Part shown: piece after piece, positions 43,175-51,991 of the stretch | Layout: every line of letters starts with the position of its first letter | Numbering within the stretch: the first letter of the stretch is position 1 | DNA from: Clostridiales bacterium | GTDB lineage: Bacteria; Bacillota; Clostridia; Christensenellales; CAG-138 | NCBI GenBank assembly: GCA_004558525.1 | Contig: SFCQ01000008.1 | Coordinates: 1-64,000, forward strand | Direction of reading: 5' to 3' | Length of the DNA stretch: 64,000 bases | The notes under the pieces: model-generated | Databases searched by the model: none | Seen by the model: the letters and a program-made list of their open reading frames with translations, nothing else | Told to the model about the DNA's origin: nothing | Position numbers and translations under genes: made by a program

Positions 43175-44341
43175 ATGAACGATTTTATCTTTGATATCCC
43201 TACAAAAGTATACTTTGGCAGGGAGCAGCTATCTCACCTATCCTCTGAGCTCAAAAAACACGGCAAAAGGGTGCTTTTGACGTATGGCGGCGGCTCGATA
43301 AAAAGGAACGGCCTATATGACAGGATAGTTGAGCAGATAAACGCCGCCGGACTTGAGCTGTATGAGCTTCCCGGCATAGAGCCTAATCCCAGAATAGCCT
43401 CCGTGCGCAAGGGAGCCGAGCTTTGCAAAAAGCATGATATAGACGTTCTGCTTGCGGTAGGCGGCGGCAGCACCATAGACGCAACAAAGTTTATAGCCGC
43501 GGGAGCGATGGTTGAGCATGACCCCTGGGAATTCATAATAAACAAAGCCCCCATAGAAAGGGCGCTGCCCATAGTGACGGTGCTTACCCTTGCGGCTACG
43601 GGTTCCGAGATGGACGACAGCGGCGTTATAAGCAATCCGGATACCGACGACAAGATAGGCCGCGGTGACCATAACCTGCTGCCAAAGGCATCTTTTCTTG
43701 ACCCGACGCTTACCTACACCGTAAGCGCATACCAGACCGCCTGCGGCGCCGCCGACATAATAAGCCATATATGCGAGGTGTATTTCAACCTGGAAAAGGA
43801 TCTGTACATGCTTGACGGGTTCATGGAGGTGCTGTTCAGAACCATAATAAAGTACGCCCCCGTAGCCATACATAAGCCTGATGATTATGAGGCCAGGGCA
43901 AACATAATGTGGGCAAGCTCGTGGGCCATAAACGGCTTCCTTGACGGCGGCAGGAGCCTTGCGTGGAGCTGCCATCCTATGGAGCATCAGCTTTCGGCGG
44001 TATATGACATAACGCACGGGCTGGGGCTTGCCATACTCACGCCGCGCTGGCTTGAATACACGCTTTCCGACAAAACGGCGTACAGGCTTGCGCGCTTCGC
44101 AAGGTGCGTATTCTCCGTAGACCCCGCATTAAGCGATATGGAGGCCGCAAAGCAGGGCATAGCCGAGCTTTCTAACTTCTTCTTCAACACGCTTGGATTA
44201 AAGAGCCGCTTGAGCGATATCGGCATAGACGCCTCTCACTTTTCCGCAATGGCCAAAAAGGCCTGCTCCGGCGGAGTGCTCAACGGCTATGTCCCGCTTA
44301 ATCAGCAGGATATAGAGAACATCTACAAAATGTGCCTTTGA
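43175..44341 (+). CDS. Iron-containing alcohol dehydrogenase (butanol dehydrogenase type)
   Basis: This 388-residue NAD(P)H-dependent enzyme reduces aldehydes. FDIPTKVYFGREQLSHL is the usual N-terminus, LLTYGGGSIKRNGLY and AVGGGSTIDATKFIAAGA bind the nucleotide, and HICEVYF, SCHPMEHQLSAVYDITHGLG supply the metal ligands. Layout and length match YqhD/BdhA-type enzymes. AAAGGAG lies upstream of the ATG. It lies 34 bases after malQ and is followed by a repeat hairpin. Confidence 0.93.
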   Translation: MNDFIFDIPTKVYFGREQLSHLSSELKKHGKRVLLTYGGGSIKRNGLYDRIVEQINAAGLELYELPGIEPNPRIASVRKGAELCKKHDIDVLLAVGGGSTIDATKFIAAGAMVEHDPWEFIINKAPIERALPIVTVLTLAATGSEMDDSGVISNPDTDDKIGRGDHNLLPKASFLDPTLTYTVSAYQTACGAADIISHICEVYFNLEKDLYMLDGFMEVLFRTIIKYAPVAIHKPDDYEARANIMWASSWAINGFLDGGRSLAWSCHPMEHQLSAVYDITHGLGLAILTPRWLEYTLSDKTAYRLARFARCVFSVDPALSDMEAAKQGIAELSNFFFNTLGLKSRLSDIGIDASHFSAMAKKACSGGVLNGYVPLNQQDIENIYKMCL

Positions 44342-44399
44342 GGCATATCAGCTTTAATGGGGCGACCTTATGGGCGGCCTCAGCCTGTAGATAAGCACT

Positions 44400-44435
44400 G
44401 GGGTTGTTAAGGGGCCGCTGCCCCTTAACAACCCC
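44400..44435. repeat. Partial dispersed repeat, 15-bp perfect hairpin
   Basis: GGGGTTGTTAAGGGG (44400-44414) pairs perfectly with CCCCTTAACAACCCC (44421-44435) around CCGCTG. The lead-in CAGCCTGTAGATAAG (44381 onward) matches the first end of the full elements at 34.7 and 56.7 kb, so this is a shortened copy. It lies between Fe-ADH and the serpin and may stop transcription. Confidence 0.75.
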
Positions 44436-44514
44436 GGTTTCTGCGCAACCTTTGCTTTGTTTGAGGCGTTATAATAGTAATAAGTCTATAAAAAGGAGGT
44501 CTTTGGGTTTATTC

Positions 44515-45849
44515 ATGAAAAAGATAATTGCGGCGATACTTGCCCTGAGCATGCTAATGTGCCTCGGCTGTGCAGGCCCTTCAAGCGACGCTGATAACGC
44601 GAACGCAAGCGTCCAAACAGAGCAGCCCCAAAAGGGCGAAAAGCCGGCCAAACTGAATAAGGTTGCCGGCGTTAAGCGGCTTTCAAACGGCGATTACTCG
44701 GGTTGGGCAACCGTACGGGACAATAACCCCGTAAGCGAGGACAGCACCGCGGCCATAACCGCCTTTGCGGCAAAAGCATCTGCGGCCGTACTCTCCGGCA
44801 ACGAGAGAAACGTTAATTTTTCGCCGTTCAGCCTTTACTTTGCGCTTTCTATGGCAGCCTGCGGAGCCGATGGCGGCACGGCTGAGGAAATGCTCGGCCT
44901 GCTTGGCGCCGGCGAGGCAAAAGAGCTTGCCAAGCAATGCGGCAACATATACAGGGTGATGCTCTCAAAGCCCGTCGAGGGTAAAAACGAGCTTATTCTG
45001 GCGGATTCTTTGTGGCTGAGCGACAGCTATCAGGGGCAGAAGATAACCTACTCCGAGGATTTTCTGAAAACCTGCGCGGACGAGTTTTACTCCGAGGTAT
45101 ACAGCGCGGACTTTTCCGGCACAAGGACGGCCGAGGCTATGTCCAAATGGATATCGGGCAAGACCGGGGGCGCCCTCAAGCCCAGTTTTGAGCCGAATCC
45201 CGAGCAGTTTTTGAGCATAATAAACACGCTGTATCTAAAAGATGAGTGGACTGACAGGTTTGACAGCGCCTCCACAGCCGAGGATACCTTTACCAAGGCG
45301 GACGGCTCGAAAGTAAAGTGCGACTTTATGAACGCCGTAAAAAGCCAAGGCTTCCACAGAGGCGAAAACTACACCGCCGCCTCCCTTTCGCTCAAAAACT
45401 ACGGCTCCATGACGTTCATACTGCCGGACGAGGGCGTTACCACGGACGAGCTTTTAGCCTCCGGCAGCATATTCTCCGTAACAAACGGCGAAGCCACCGG
45501 CTACGGCATGGTCACATTCAAGATACCAAAGTTCGCCTTCGATTCAAGCTTTGACCTTGTAGAGCCGCTCAGGTCGCTTGGTATGGAAAGAGCGTTTGAT
45601 ATGGAAAACGCGGACTTTTCCAACATGTGCGATATTCCGGCGGCAATATCCTCGATAAAGCAGGATACGCACATAGCCATAGATGAAAACGGCGTCGTGG
45701 CCTCTGCCTTTACAAAAATAGACTATTGCGGCGCGGGCATGCCGCAGGAAAACGCGGACATGATACTGACAAGGCCGTTCATCTACATAATATCAAATAA
45801 CGGCATGCCGCTGTTTGTGGGCGTTATCGCCGACCCGAGCATAAACTGA
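44515..45849 (+). CDS. Serpin-family protease inhibitor lipoprotein
   Basis: This 444-residue protein has a lipoprotein signal (MKKIIAAILALSMLMCLGC) and a Ser/Lys-rich spacer, followed by a full serpin fold: NVNFSPFSLYFALSMAACGA (helix B and hinge), FLSIINTLYLKDEWTDRF (strand 3A), and PFIYIISNNGMPLFVGVIAD (C-terminal strands 4B/5B). The reactive loop lies after ENGVVASAFTK; hinge Ala at P12 is kept but P14 is Val and P9 is Phe, so inhibitory ability is uncertain. The P1 residue is probably among Ala/Gly/Met. It likely protects the cell surface from host or rival proteases. GGAGG lies 15 bases before ATG 44515, a wide spacing. Confidence 0.87.
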   Translation: MKKIIAAILALSMLMCLGCAGPSSDADNANASVQTEQPQKGEKPAKLNKVAGVKRLSNGDYSGWATVRDNNPVSEDSTAAITAFAAKASAAVLSGNERNVNFSPFSLYFALSMAACGADGGTAEEMLGLLGAGEAKELAKQCGNIYRVMLSKPVEGKNELILADSLWLSDSYQGQKITYSEDFLKTCADEFYSEVYSADFSGTRTAEAMSKWISGKTGGALKPSFEPNPEQFLSIINTLYLKDEWTDRFDSASTAEDTFTKADGSKVKCDFMNAVKSQGFHRGENYTAASLSLKNYGSMTFILPDEGVTTDELLASGSIFSVTNGEATGYGMVTFKIPKFAFDSSFDLVEPLRSLGMERAFDMENADFSNMCDIPAAISSIKQDTHIAIDENGVVASAFTKIDYCGAGMPQENADMILTRPFIYIISNNGMPLFVGVIADPSIN

Positions 45850-45874
45850 GCTTATTTTGATATAACAGCACAGC

Positions 45875-45953
45875 GGGACGCTAACATAAAGCGCCCCCTC
45901 AGAGTATCGAAAAAGTGGCTGTTCGCCACTTTTTTTGACAGACTAAGCGTCCC
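45875..45953. terminator. Nested hairpin terminator using the dispersed repeat
   Basis: An outer stem GGGACGCT/AGCGTCCC (45875-45882, 45946-45953) encloses the repeat hairpin GAAAAAGTGGC/GCCACTTTTTTT (45909-45936). It lies between the convergent serpin and MATE genes and can terminate both. The outer stem may be the original terminator into which the repeat hairpin moved. Confidence 0.7.
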
Positions 45954-45974
45954 TTGTTTTCTTCGGCATAAAGC

Positions 45975-47315
45975 TTATGCGGCGGAGCCGAGCCTCGGCG
46001 TCGTCGACTTAAGGTATTGCCTTAAAAACAGTATGGACATAACAAGGCATATGCCTTCGCTGAGTATGGGCGTATACCATATGCCGTCCGCACCGAATAT
46101 CAGCGACAGCGCTATAAGGCTTAAACTCTGTATTATAAGCCCGCGCCCAATGGATATGCATATGGCCTGCGTGGGTCTTTCCAGCGCCGTCATAAAGCCG
46201 GCTATAAGCATGTTGAAGCCGAGCATTGTATAGCAGAGGCTGTAATGCCTGAAAGCCTGCATGGAATAGCTTACAAGCTGCTCCGGGCAATCCTTCAGGA
46301 ATATGCGCACTATCGGCTCCGTAAACACATTAAGCGATATGAGCACCGCTGCCGACATCACCATTATGGTGCGCAGCCCGTAGCGCAGCAGCTTGCGGCA
46401 CTTATCGTGCCTGCCTTCGCCGTAATAAAAGCTTATCAGCGGCTGCGAGCCCTGCGACACGCCCATCATAAGGTTTATTATGACGGTGTTCACATACGCT
46501 ATTATGGTATATGTCACCACGCCGTCGTTACCTATGTATCTAAGCACGGTCCTGTTGAACAAAAACATCATCAGGCCCGTACAAAGCTCCGTCACGCCGT
46601 CTGCAAAGCCTATGGGTATGAGCCTCTTGTATATCTTAATATCAAAGCGGAATTTCCTTATGCGGAAGGTGCTTCTGCCGTCAATAAAATGGATTATGTA
46701 TATGACGCTCGTTATAAGCTGGGATAAGCCCGTGGCGAGCGCAGCGCCGTGAACGCCCATATTAAGGTGGAATATAGCAACATAATCCATAACGCAGTTT
46801 GCAAGGCAGCCGGTTATTACCGTAAACAGGGCCACGTTAGGAAAACCATCCGTTTTAATGAGTATCTCAAGATTATAGGATATCAAAAAGAACGCGCTGA
46901 AGGGGGCAAGCCCCAGAAGATAGTCCTTTGTATACTCAAGCGTTATCTCGTTTGCGCCAAGCAGCTTTGCTATGGGCTCAACGAATATCATAACGGCAGC
47001 CGTGAGCGTAACGCCAAGTATAACAAGCACCGTAAGATTTTGCGAAAGCAGCTCGTCAGCCTCCTGCTTTTTGCCCTGCGCCAGATAAATGGCTATTATC
47101 GTGCTTGCGCCTACGGCGGCCAAAACAGCGATTGAGAACAAAAGATTAGTAAACGGAAGAGCCAGATTAACAGCGCTCATGGCGTATTCGCCTACGCCGC
47201 GGGCCACCATAAGCCCGTCAACAACGGAATAGAGTGAAAACACCATCAGCGACGCGGTAGTGGCGGACACAAACCGCGCGAAATCGTTTCGCAGGCTTCT
47301 GCCTGTGAGTTTCAA
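45975..47315 (-). CDS. MATE family efflux transporter
   Basis: This 446-residue membrane protein has about 12 hydrophobic segments and the MATE layout: FALPFTNLLFSIAVLAAVGAS near the N-terminus (split: LALPFTNLLFSIAVLAAV), GANEITLEYTKDYLLGLAPF, and the second-half repeat VITYTIIAYVNTVIINLMMG-like region with GVSQGSQPLISFYYGEGR. It exports cationic drugs or metabolites using an ion gradient. GxG and substrates cannot be resolved from sequence. Confidence 0.9.
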   Translation of the reverse strand: MKLTGRSLRNDFARFVSATTASLMVFSLYSVVDGLMVARGVGEYAMSAVNLALPFTNLLFSIAVLAAVGASTIIAIYLAQGKKQEADELLSQNLTVLVILGVTLTAAVMIFVEPIAKLLGANEITLEYTKDYLLGLAPFSAFFLISYNLEILIKTDGFPNVALFTVITGCLANCVMDYVAIFHLNMGVHGAALATGLSQLITSVIYIIHFIDGRSTFRIRKFRFDIKIYKRLIPIGFADGVTELCTGLMMFLFNRTVLRYIGNDGVVTYTIIAYVNTVIINLMMGVSQGSQPLISFYYGEGRHDKCRKLLRYGLRTIMVMSAAVLISLNVFTEPIVRIFLKDCPEQLVSYSMQAFRHYSLCYTMLGFNMLIAGFMTALERPTQAICISIGRGLIIQSLSLIALSLIFGADGIWYTPILSEGICLVMSILFLRQYLKSTTPRLGSAA

Positions 47316-47428
47316 AATAACACAACCTTTCTTTTATGATTTTTTATATACCTCCGCCCGCTTTCCGCACGCAGGGCGGGTATATTCTTAATAAAAAGCG
47401 GCGGCAGCAAAGACGCTTTGAGCCTAAT

Positions 47429-48325
47429 TTACAGCCCGTTAACCTCCGCTATCCCCTTTTCCGTCCCCTTTGCCTGCGCGCCGCCCAGCGCGCACCAAAG
47501 CGTGACCGTAACAAGTATAACTATGCTGCCTATTATCGCAAACGTGCCTGGCAGCTCGCCCGTGCCGAGCCATACCCAAACGGGATTAAGCACTATCTCA
47601 ACTGAGCTTATAAGCACGCAGCCAAGCGGCGGGCAATAGTTTATCGCCACGCTGTAAAGCGCATACGGCAGCCCCAGCATGAATATGCCCATCACGGCGA
47701 CCATTATTACAGATACTCCCGTTACCTCCGGCGGATACAAAAACGTGAACGGTATGCCTATAACAGCCATCATTATAAGGCCCATAAGGGTACCGGAAAG
47801 CCGCTTTTCGCCCTCGCTCTCGCCCATAAGCAGATACGCGCCTGCAAGGCTGCAGCCATCTATAACGGCTATTATGTTGCCTATGGCCCCGCCCGGCTTA
47901 AGCTTATCAAGGAAGAAGAGCGCAATGCCGCCGACCGTCAGTATAACCGCCGCATAGTCAAGGCTGCGGTATCTTTTTTTGAAGAATACCATGCTCAATA
48001 CCACCAGCCATACGGGCGATGTGTATTGGAGCACTATCGCGTTTGCCGCCGTCGTCAGCCTGTTAGCCACTATATACAAAAAGCCCGTGCCGCATACGCA
48101 TGCGCCTATAAGCAGCGTGCGCGCATTTACGGTTATCTTCATCCTGAGCAGCGCCATAGCTATAAACAGCGTTATAGCGCCCGCAAAGCCGCGCCAGCCC
48201 GCAAGCACCATCGAGTTCCACGGCGTAAGCTTTATGCACAGGCCGTTCGCGCTCCACAAAAGCGCACACGCGAGCATCAGCAGTATGCCTATGTATTTTT
48301 TGTTTTTAATTTTTGCCTTTTCCAT
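47429..48325 (-). CDS. EamA/DMT-family transporter
   Basis: This 298-residue protein has ten predicted membrane segments in two EamA repeats: GILLMLACALLWSANGLCIK with LAGWRGFAGAITLFIA (first repeat), and DGCSLAGAYLLMGESEG with LPYALYSVAINYCPPLGCVL (second). Conserved SSVEIVLNPVWVWLGTGELP is the usual C-terminal motif. It probably exports amino acids or other metabolites. It follows the start side of MATE by about 110 bases on the same strand. Confidence 0.9.
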   Translation of the reverse strand: MEKAKIKNKKYIGILLMLACALLWSANGLCIKLTPWNSMVLAGWRGFAGAITLFIAMALLRMKITVNARTLLIGACVCGTGFLYIVANRLTTAANAIVLQYTSPVWLVVLSMVFFKKRYRSLDYAAVILTVGGIALFFLDKLKPGGAIGNIIAVIDGCSLAGAYLLMGESEGEKRLSGTLMGLIMMAVIGIPFTFLYPPEVTGVSVIMVAVMGIFMLGLPYALYSVAINYCPPLGCVLISSVEIVLNPVWVWLGTGELPGTFAIIGSIVILVTVTLWCALGGAQAKGTEKGIAEVNGL

Positions 48326-48422
48326 TTTTGAAAGTCTTTTTATCGCCCGAACGGGTCATCTAACCTGATAACCTGAAAAGCGGCCTAATGTCCGCGCAAG
48401 CACAGCATAAAAATACAAAGCA

Positions 48423-48457
48423 AGAGCCCTCCCCATTTATACTTACAGGGAGGGCTG
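48423..48457 (-). terminator. Ferredoxin gene terminator
   Basis: On the minus strand AGCCCTCCC and GGGGAGGGCT form a stem (48425-48456) followed by CTTGCTTTG and a T-rich stretch, 23 bases after the ferredoxin stop. Confidence 0.8.
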
Positions 48458-48479
48458 CCCATTTGTCTGTTAGTCTGAA

Positions 48480-48650
48480 TCAGTCCTGCTTAGGAGCGCC
48501 AACGGGGCAGGTGCCTTCACAGGCGCCGCACTCTATGCACAGATCAGGATTGATCTGATAACGGTCCTCGCCCTGAGAGATCGCGCCTACGGGGCATTCG
48601 CTTTCGCAAGCGCCGCAGGAAATGCAAGCATCAGTGATGATATAAGCCAT
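48480..48650 (-). CDS. 2[4Fe-4S] ferredoxin
   Basis: This 56-residue protein is a clostridial-type low-potential electron carrier. It has two cluster motifs, CISCGACESECPVGA (residues 9-23) and CIECGACEGTCPVGA (38-52). It is too short for many gene finders. The start is 48650 with GGAGG 8 bases upstream. Codon use differs sharply from its neighbours: four of six Ile codons are ATC and Arg is CGT, whereas nearby genes prefer ATA and AGG, a sign of very high expression. It has its own promoter and terminator. It may serve the flavodiiron protein or central fermentation enzymes. Confidence 0.95.
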   Translation of the reverse strand: MAYIITDACISCGACESECPVGAISQGEDRYQINPDLCIECGACEGTCPVGAPKQD

Positions 48651-48681
48651 TGTATGTACCTCCGGTTATTGTTATGGCTAT

Positions 48682-48709
48682 ATTGTAGCATATCGCGCCA
48701 AAAAATCAA
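48682..48709 (-). promoter_or_regulatory. Ferredoxin promoter
   Basis: On the minus strand TTGATT (48704-48709) and TACAAT (48682-48687) are separated by 16 bases, 32 bases from the start codon. Confidence 0.65.
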
Positions 48710-48781
48710 GAGCTTACAAAAGCACATATACTGTAACAGTTGGAACAGTGCGCGAAATTTTACTTTTTAGCCAATTTCAGC

Positions 48782-49489
48782 TCAGGCAATTTCAAGCGCA
48801 AGCTCCATCATCTCGGTAAAGCTGGTCTGCCTTGCTTTGGCGTCAAGCGCCTCGCCTGTAACAAGGCTATCCGATATGGTGCAGATGCAAAGCGCGTTTT
48901 TGCCGGCGCGCGCCGCGTTCATGTAAAGCGCTGCCGCCTCCATCTCCACGGCAAGCACGCCCATCTTCTGCCAATCGAGCGTGTTTCCGGCATCGTTATA
49001 GAAGTTGTCGCTTGAAAGTACGCTGCCTACCTCATAATCAAGCTTCATTTTTTCCGCCTGCTCTACCGCCGCCCTTGTAAGCTGCCAGCTGGCGGTAGGC
49101 GCTATCGTGCCGCAAAGGCCGAACTGGGAGGCATAGTTTGAATTTGTACAGGCGCTCATGCCTATAACTATGCTCCTGACCTTCGCCTTGGGGCTTATGG
49201 CTCCGGCGCTGCCCACCCTTATTATGTTTTCAACGCCATAGAAATTGAAAAGCTCATATGAGTATATGCCTATCGACGGCATGCCCATGCCGCTTGCCAT
49301 AACGCTTACCCTTTTGCCCTTATATGTGCCGGTGTACCCCTGCACGCCGCGCACGTTGTTGACAAGCACGGGGGCTTCAAGATATGTTTCCGCTATGAAT
49401 TTTGCCCTCAGCGGGTCCCCAGGCATAAGCACGGTCCTGGCAAAATCGCCCGGGCTTGCAGAAATATGCGGTGTAGGTGTGTTGCTCAT
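48782..49489 (-). CDS. deoD: Purine-nucleoside phosphorylase (hexameric, DeoD)
   Basis: This 235-residue enzyme cleaves purine nucleosides with phosphate to base and ribose-1-phosphate. Seen: HISASPGDFARTVLMPGDPL (N-terminus), VMASGMGMPSIGIYSYEL, IIRVGSAGAISPKAKV, MGVLAVEMEAAALYMNAA (nucleoside binding) and CTISDSLVTGEALDAKA (catalytic Asp). The length is normal. The start is ATG 49489 with GGAGG 8 bases upstream; the ATG at 49510 lies before that site. It lies 30 bases after rmuC. Confidence 0.95.
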   Translation of the reverse strand: MSNTPTPHISASPGDFARTVLMPGDPLRAKFIAETYLEAPVLVNNVRGVQGYTGTYKGKRVSVMASGMGMPSIGIYSYELFNFYGVENIIRVGSAGAISPKAKVRSIVIGMSACTNSNYASQFGLCGTIAPTASWQLTRAAVEQAEKMKLDYEVGSVLSSDNFYNDAGNTLDWQKMGVLAVEMEAAALYMNAARAGKNALCICTISDSLVTGEALDAKARQTSFTEMMELALEIA

Positions 49490-49518
49490 TTTATTATCCT
49501 CCATAGTCATAGTAATGT

Positions 49519-50781
49519 TTATTCGTCAGCATCGCCATCATATGCGTCGCAGCCGTCAATATCCGGAAGCATCGCCCGCAGGTCAGCATCCTTAGGCAGC
49601 GCGGTGACGCGTTCAAGCGAGCGGTTTATCTTGTGCGTTTTTGCGCCTATAAGCTTGCCAAGCTCCTCATCGGCAAGCCTGAGCCTGTCGCGGGTCTTGC
49701 TCAGCGTCTTTTCAAAAGAAGCAAACTCCGTCTTAACCGCGCCAAGCACCTTCCATACCTCGCCGCTGCGTTTTTGTATAGCGACGGATTTGAAGCCCAT
49801 CTGCAGGCTGTTGAGAAGCGCCGCCATAGTGCTTGGTCCGGCTATGTTCACCCTGTACTCTCTTTGCAGCGTTTCCATCATGCCGAGCCTGAGCACCTCC
49901 GCATACAAGCCCTCTGTAGGCAGGAACATCACGGCAAACTCCGTCGTATAAGGCGGGTTTATGTACTTTTTCGCTATATCCGCGCCAAATTCCTTTATCC
50001 TGCTTTTAAGCACGTTCTGCGCGGCCTTAACGGCGTCGGCATTGCCCTGCTCGTATGCGTCCATAAGGTTCGTATATGCGTCCGCCGGAAACTTTGAATC
50101 CACGGGCAGCAGCACATATCCGTCGTCCGCAGGCAGCTTTATGGCAAATTCCACCCTTTCGCCGCTCGCCTCCTTGACCTTTGCGTTTACCTCGTATTGC
50201 TCGGGCGCCATTATCTCGCCCAATATCGCGCCAAGCTGTATCTCGCCAAGTATGCCCCTCGTCTTTACGTTTGAAAGCACCTTTGAAAGGTCGCCCACGC
50301 CTGCCGCAAGCGTCTGCATCTCGCCAAGGCCCTTATACACCTGCTCCAGCCTTTCGCTTACCAGCGCAAAAGAGCGGCTCAGCTTGTCCTCAAGCGTTTT
50401 TTGCAGCTTTTCGTCCACCACCTGGCGCATCTCGTCAAGCTTTTTGCCGTTATCCTCCCTTATGCCGGTAAGCTGCCGCTCCACTCCGGAGCGTATCTGC
50501 TCCATGCGCTGCGCATTTTCAAGCGCAAAGGTTTTGAAGCGCTGCTCCTGGTTCACGGTATCCCTTTGGTACTCGTTCAAAAGCGTATCGCCGACCGTGG
50601 CGATGCTCCTTCGTGTGGATTCGCTTATTTCTGCCCTCAAGGCCCTTTGCTCCTCCGCGATATCCCGCCTCAGCCTGTCAAGCTCGCGTGAGGCGCTGCG
50701 CCTTTCGTTAAAGAGCAGTATCAGTATTACCGTATTTATGAGCGAAAGCATTATCGCCGCAATAAGCAGAGCCTCCGTCAT
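49519..50781 (-). CDS. rmuC: DNA recombination protein RmuC
   Basis: This 420-residue protein has an N-terminal membrane anchor (EALLIAAIMLSLINTVILIL), a long coiled coil (about 25-190) and the RmuC nuclease-like domain with TRGILGEIQLGAILGEIMAP, LLPVDSKFPADAYTNLMDAY and FAVMFLPTEGLYAEVL. It limits DNA inversions at short repeats by an unclear nuclease-type action. That may matter in a genome rich in short inverted repeats. It is 36 bases downstream of truA. Confidence 0.93.
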   Translation of the reverse strand: MTEALLIAAIMLSLINTVILILLFNERRSASRELDRLRRDIAEEQRALRAEISESTRRSIATVGDTLLNEYQRDTVNQEQRFKTFALENAQRMEQIRSGVERQLTGIREDNGKKLDEMRQVVDEKLQKTLEDKLSRSFALVSERLEQVYKGLGEMQTLAAGVGDLSKVLSNVKTRGILGEIQLGAILGEIMAPEQYEVNAKVKEASGERVEFAIKLPADDGYVLLPVDSKFPADAYTNLMDAYEQGNADAVKAAQNVLKSRIKEFGADIAKKYINPPYTTEFAVMFLPTEGLYAEVLRLGMMETLQREYRVNIAGPSTMAALLNSLQMGFKSVAIQKRSGEVWKVLGAVKTEFASFEKTLSKTRDRLRLADEELGKLIGAKTHKINRSLERVTALPKDADLRAMLPDIDGCDAYDGDADE

Positions 50782-50816
50782 TCGCCATCCCCCCGTTTCA
50801 GCATATTTATGTGTGT

Positions 50817-51584
50817 TTATGGCTTAACTATATCCGCCGTGTCGAACCCATCGTACTGCACGCGCGCAAGCGTCAGCCCGTGCGCCGGAGCCGTTGGGCC
50901 GGCATAGTCCCTTTTGCCCGTTTCAAGCGCCAGCCTTATCCCGTCCGTATTCCTGTTCTGCCCGTATTGCAGCATTGCGCCTACCATTATGCGCACCATG
51001 TTGTATAAAAAACCGCTGCCTGCAACATTGAATACGAGCAGCCCGTTCTCCTCCTTCCATTCGGAGGAGTATATCGTCCTAACCGTGCTTTTCGGCTTCA
51101 CGCCAACGGCCATAAACGCCTTGAAATCATGCTCGCCCACAAACATGGCGGCGGCCTCGTTAAGCTTGGCCATATCGAGCTTCCAATGATAATGTAGCGC
51201 GTAATTCCTTGTAAAAGGGCAATCGTGCCGTGTATTTTTAACGGCATAGCGGTAATGCTTGCGCTTCACGTCAAAGCGGGCATGGAAGCCTTGCGGCGCT
51301 TCATCGGAATATACGGCCCTTATATCCCGCGGCAGGCCGGTATTCAGCGCAAATGCGAATTTTTCAGCAGGTATGCGGCAGTCCGTATCAAAATGCGCCA
51401 CCTGGGCCAAAGCATGTACGCCGCTGTCAGTCCTGCCAGAGGCATTCAGCACGCACTCATGGCCGGTCAGCTTAAAAAGCTCCTCCTCCATTATCTGCTG
51501 GATGCCCATGCCGGTAAGCTGCCTTTGCCAGCCCTCGTAATTCGTGCCGTCATATTGAATTATCATGCGCACGCGCCTTTTCAC
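50817..51584 (-). CDS. truA: tRNA pseudouridine(38-40) synthase
   Basis: This 255-residue enzyme makes pseudouridine at positions 38-40 of tRNA anticodon arms. The catalytic Asp is in NASGRTDSGVHALAQVAHFD (about residue 52), and YRYAVKNTRHDCPF and GSGFLYNMVRIMVGAMLQYG are family motifs. It is the last part of the ecfA1-ecfA2-ecfT operon common in Bacillota, here with one small extra gene in between, overlapping by 4 bases. Confidence 0.95.
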   Translation of the reverse strand: MKRRVRMIIQYDGTNYEGWQRQLTGMGIQQIMEEELFKLTGHECVLNASGRTDSGVHALAQVAHFDTDCRIPAEKFAFALNTGLPRDIRAVYSDEAPQGFHARFDVKRKHYRYAVKNTRHDCPFTRNYALHYHWKLDMAKLNEAAAMFVGEHDFKAFMAVGVKPKSTVRTIYSSEWKEENGLLVFNVAGSGFLYNMVRIMVGAMLQYGQNRNTDGIRLALETGKRDYAGPTAPAHGLTLARVQYDGFDTADIVKP

Positions 51585-51991
51585 AGGGGCCTCACCTCGC
51601 CCTCCCCGGTTTGTATAAAAGCAAGCTCTATCACGCCATCAACAAGATAAAGCGTTATCACGCCGCTTTTGCTGTTTGCAAGCAGTATTGTGACCTCTCC
51701 GCTCTTAGTTATGTCCGCATCAAAGCCGGAAGCCCTGCTCAGCTCAGCCATGCTTTCGATATCGCTTTGCGTTATCCCGGCGCCGCTTGCAAGCATGCTC
51801 TTTATATCGGTATCCGTCCTGCTGTCGTAGACATATAAATCCTCGCTCGTTATCGCATAGCCGCGGCCGTTAACGGCCCGTACCACAGCCTGAAGCGGAT
51901 CATTCATGTTTATTATGCAAAGCCATATAAGCGCCGCAAGCATAATAAGCGCCGCAATAACGCTTATTATGGTCCTTCCCCGCCTTGTCAT
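51581..51991 (-). CDS. Small membrane-anchored protein of unknown function
   Basis: This 136-residue protein has one N-terminal membrane segment (TIISVIAALIMLAALIWLCI, about 7-26) and an extracellular domain of about 105 residues with strands near the end (GEVTILLANSKSGVITLYLV). No family is recognised. It overlaps ecfT and truA by 4 bases at each end, so it is an integral part of the operon. A role as an accessory to the ECF transporter is possible but unproved. Confidence 0.7.
   Translation of the reverse strand: MTRRGRTIISVIAALIMLAALIWLCIINMNDPLQAVVRAVNGRGYAITSEDLYVYDSRTDTDIKSMLASGAGITQSDIESMAELSRASGFDADITKSGEVTILLANSKSGVITLYLVDGVIELAFIQTGEGEVRPL

Noticed and set aside
44404..44514. Longer N-terminus for the serpin
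   Set aside because: The extra codons are dispersed-repeat sequence and come before a normal lipoprotein signal peptide.
23601..45936. CRISPR array made of the repeated hairpins
   Set aside because: Copies are kilobases apart, of different lengths and in both orientations, without regular spacers or cas genes.
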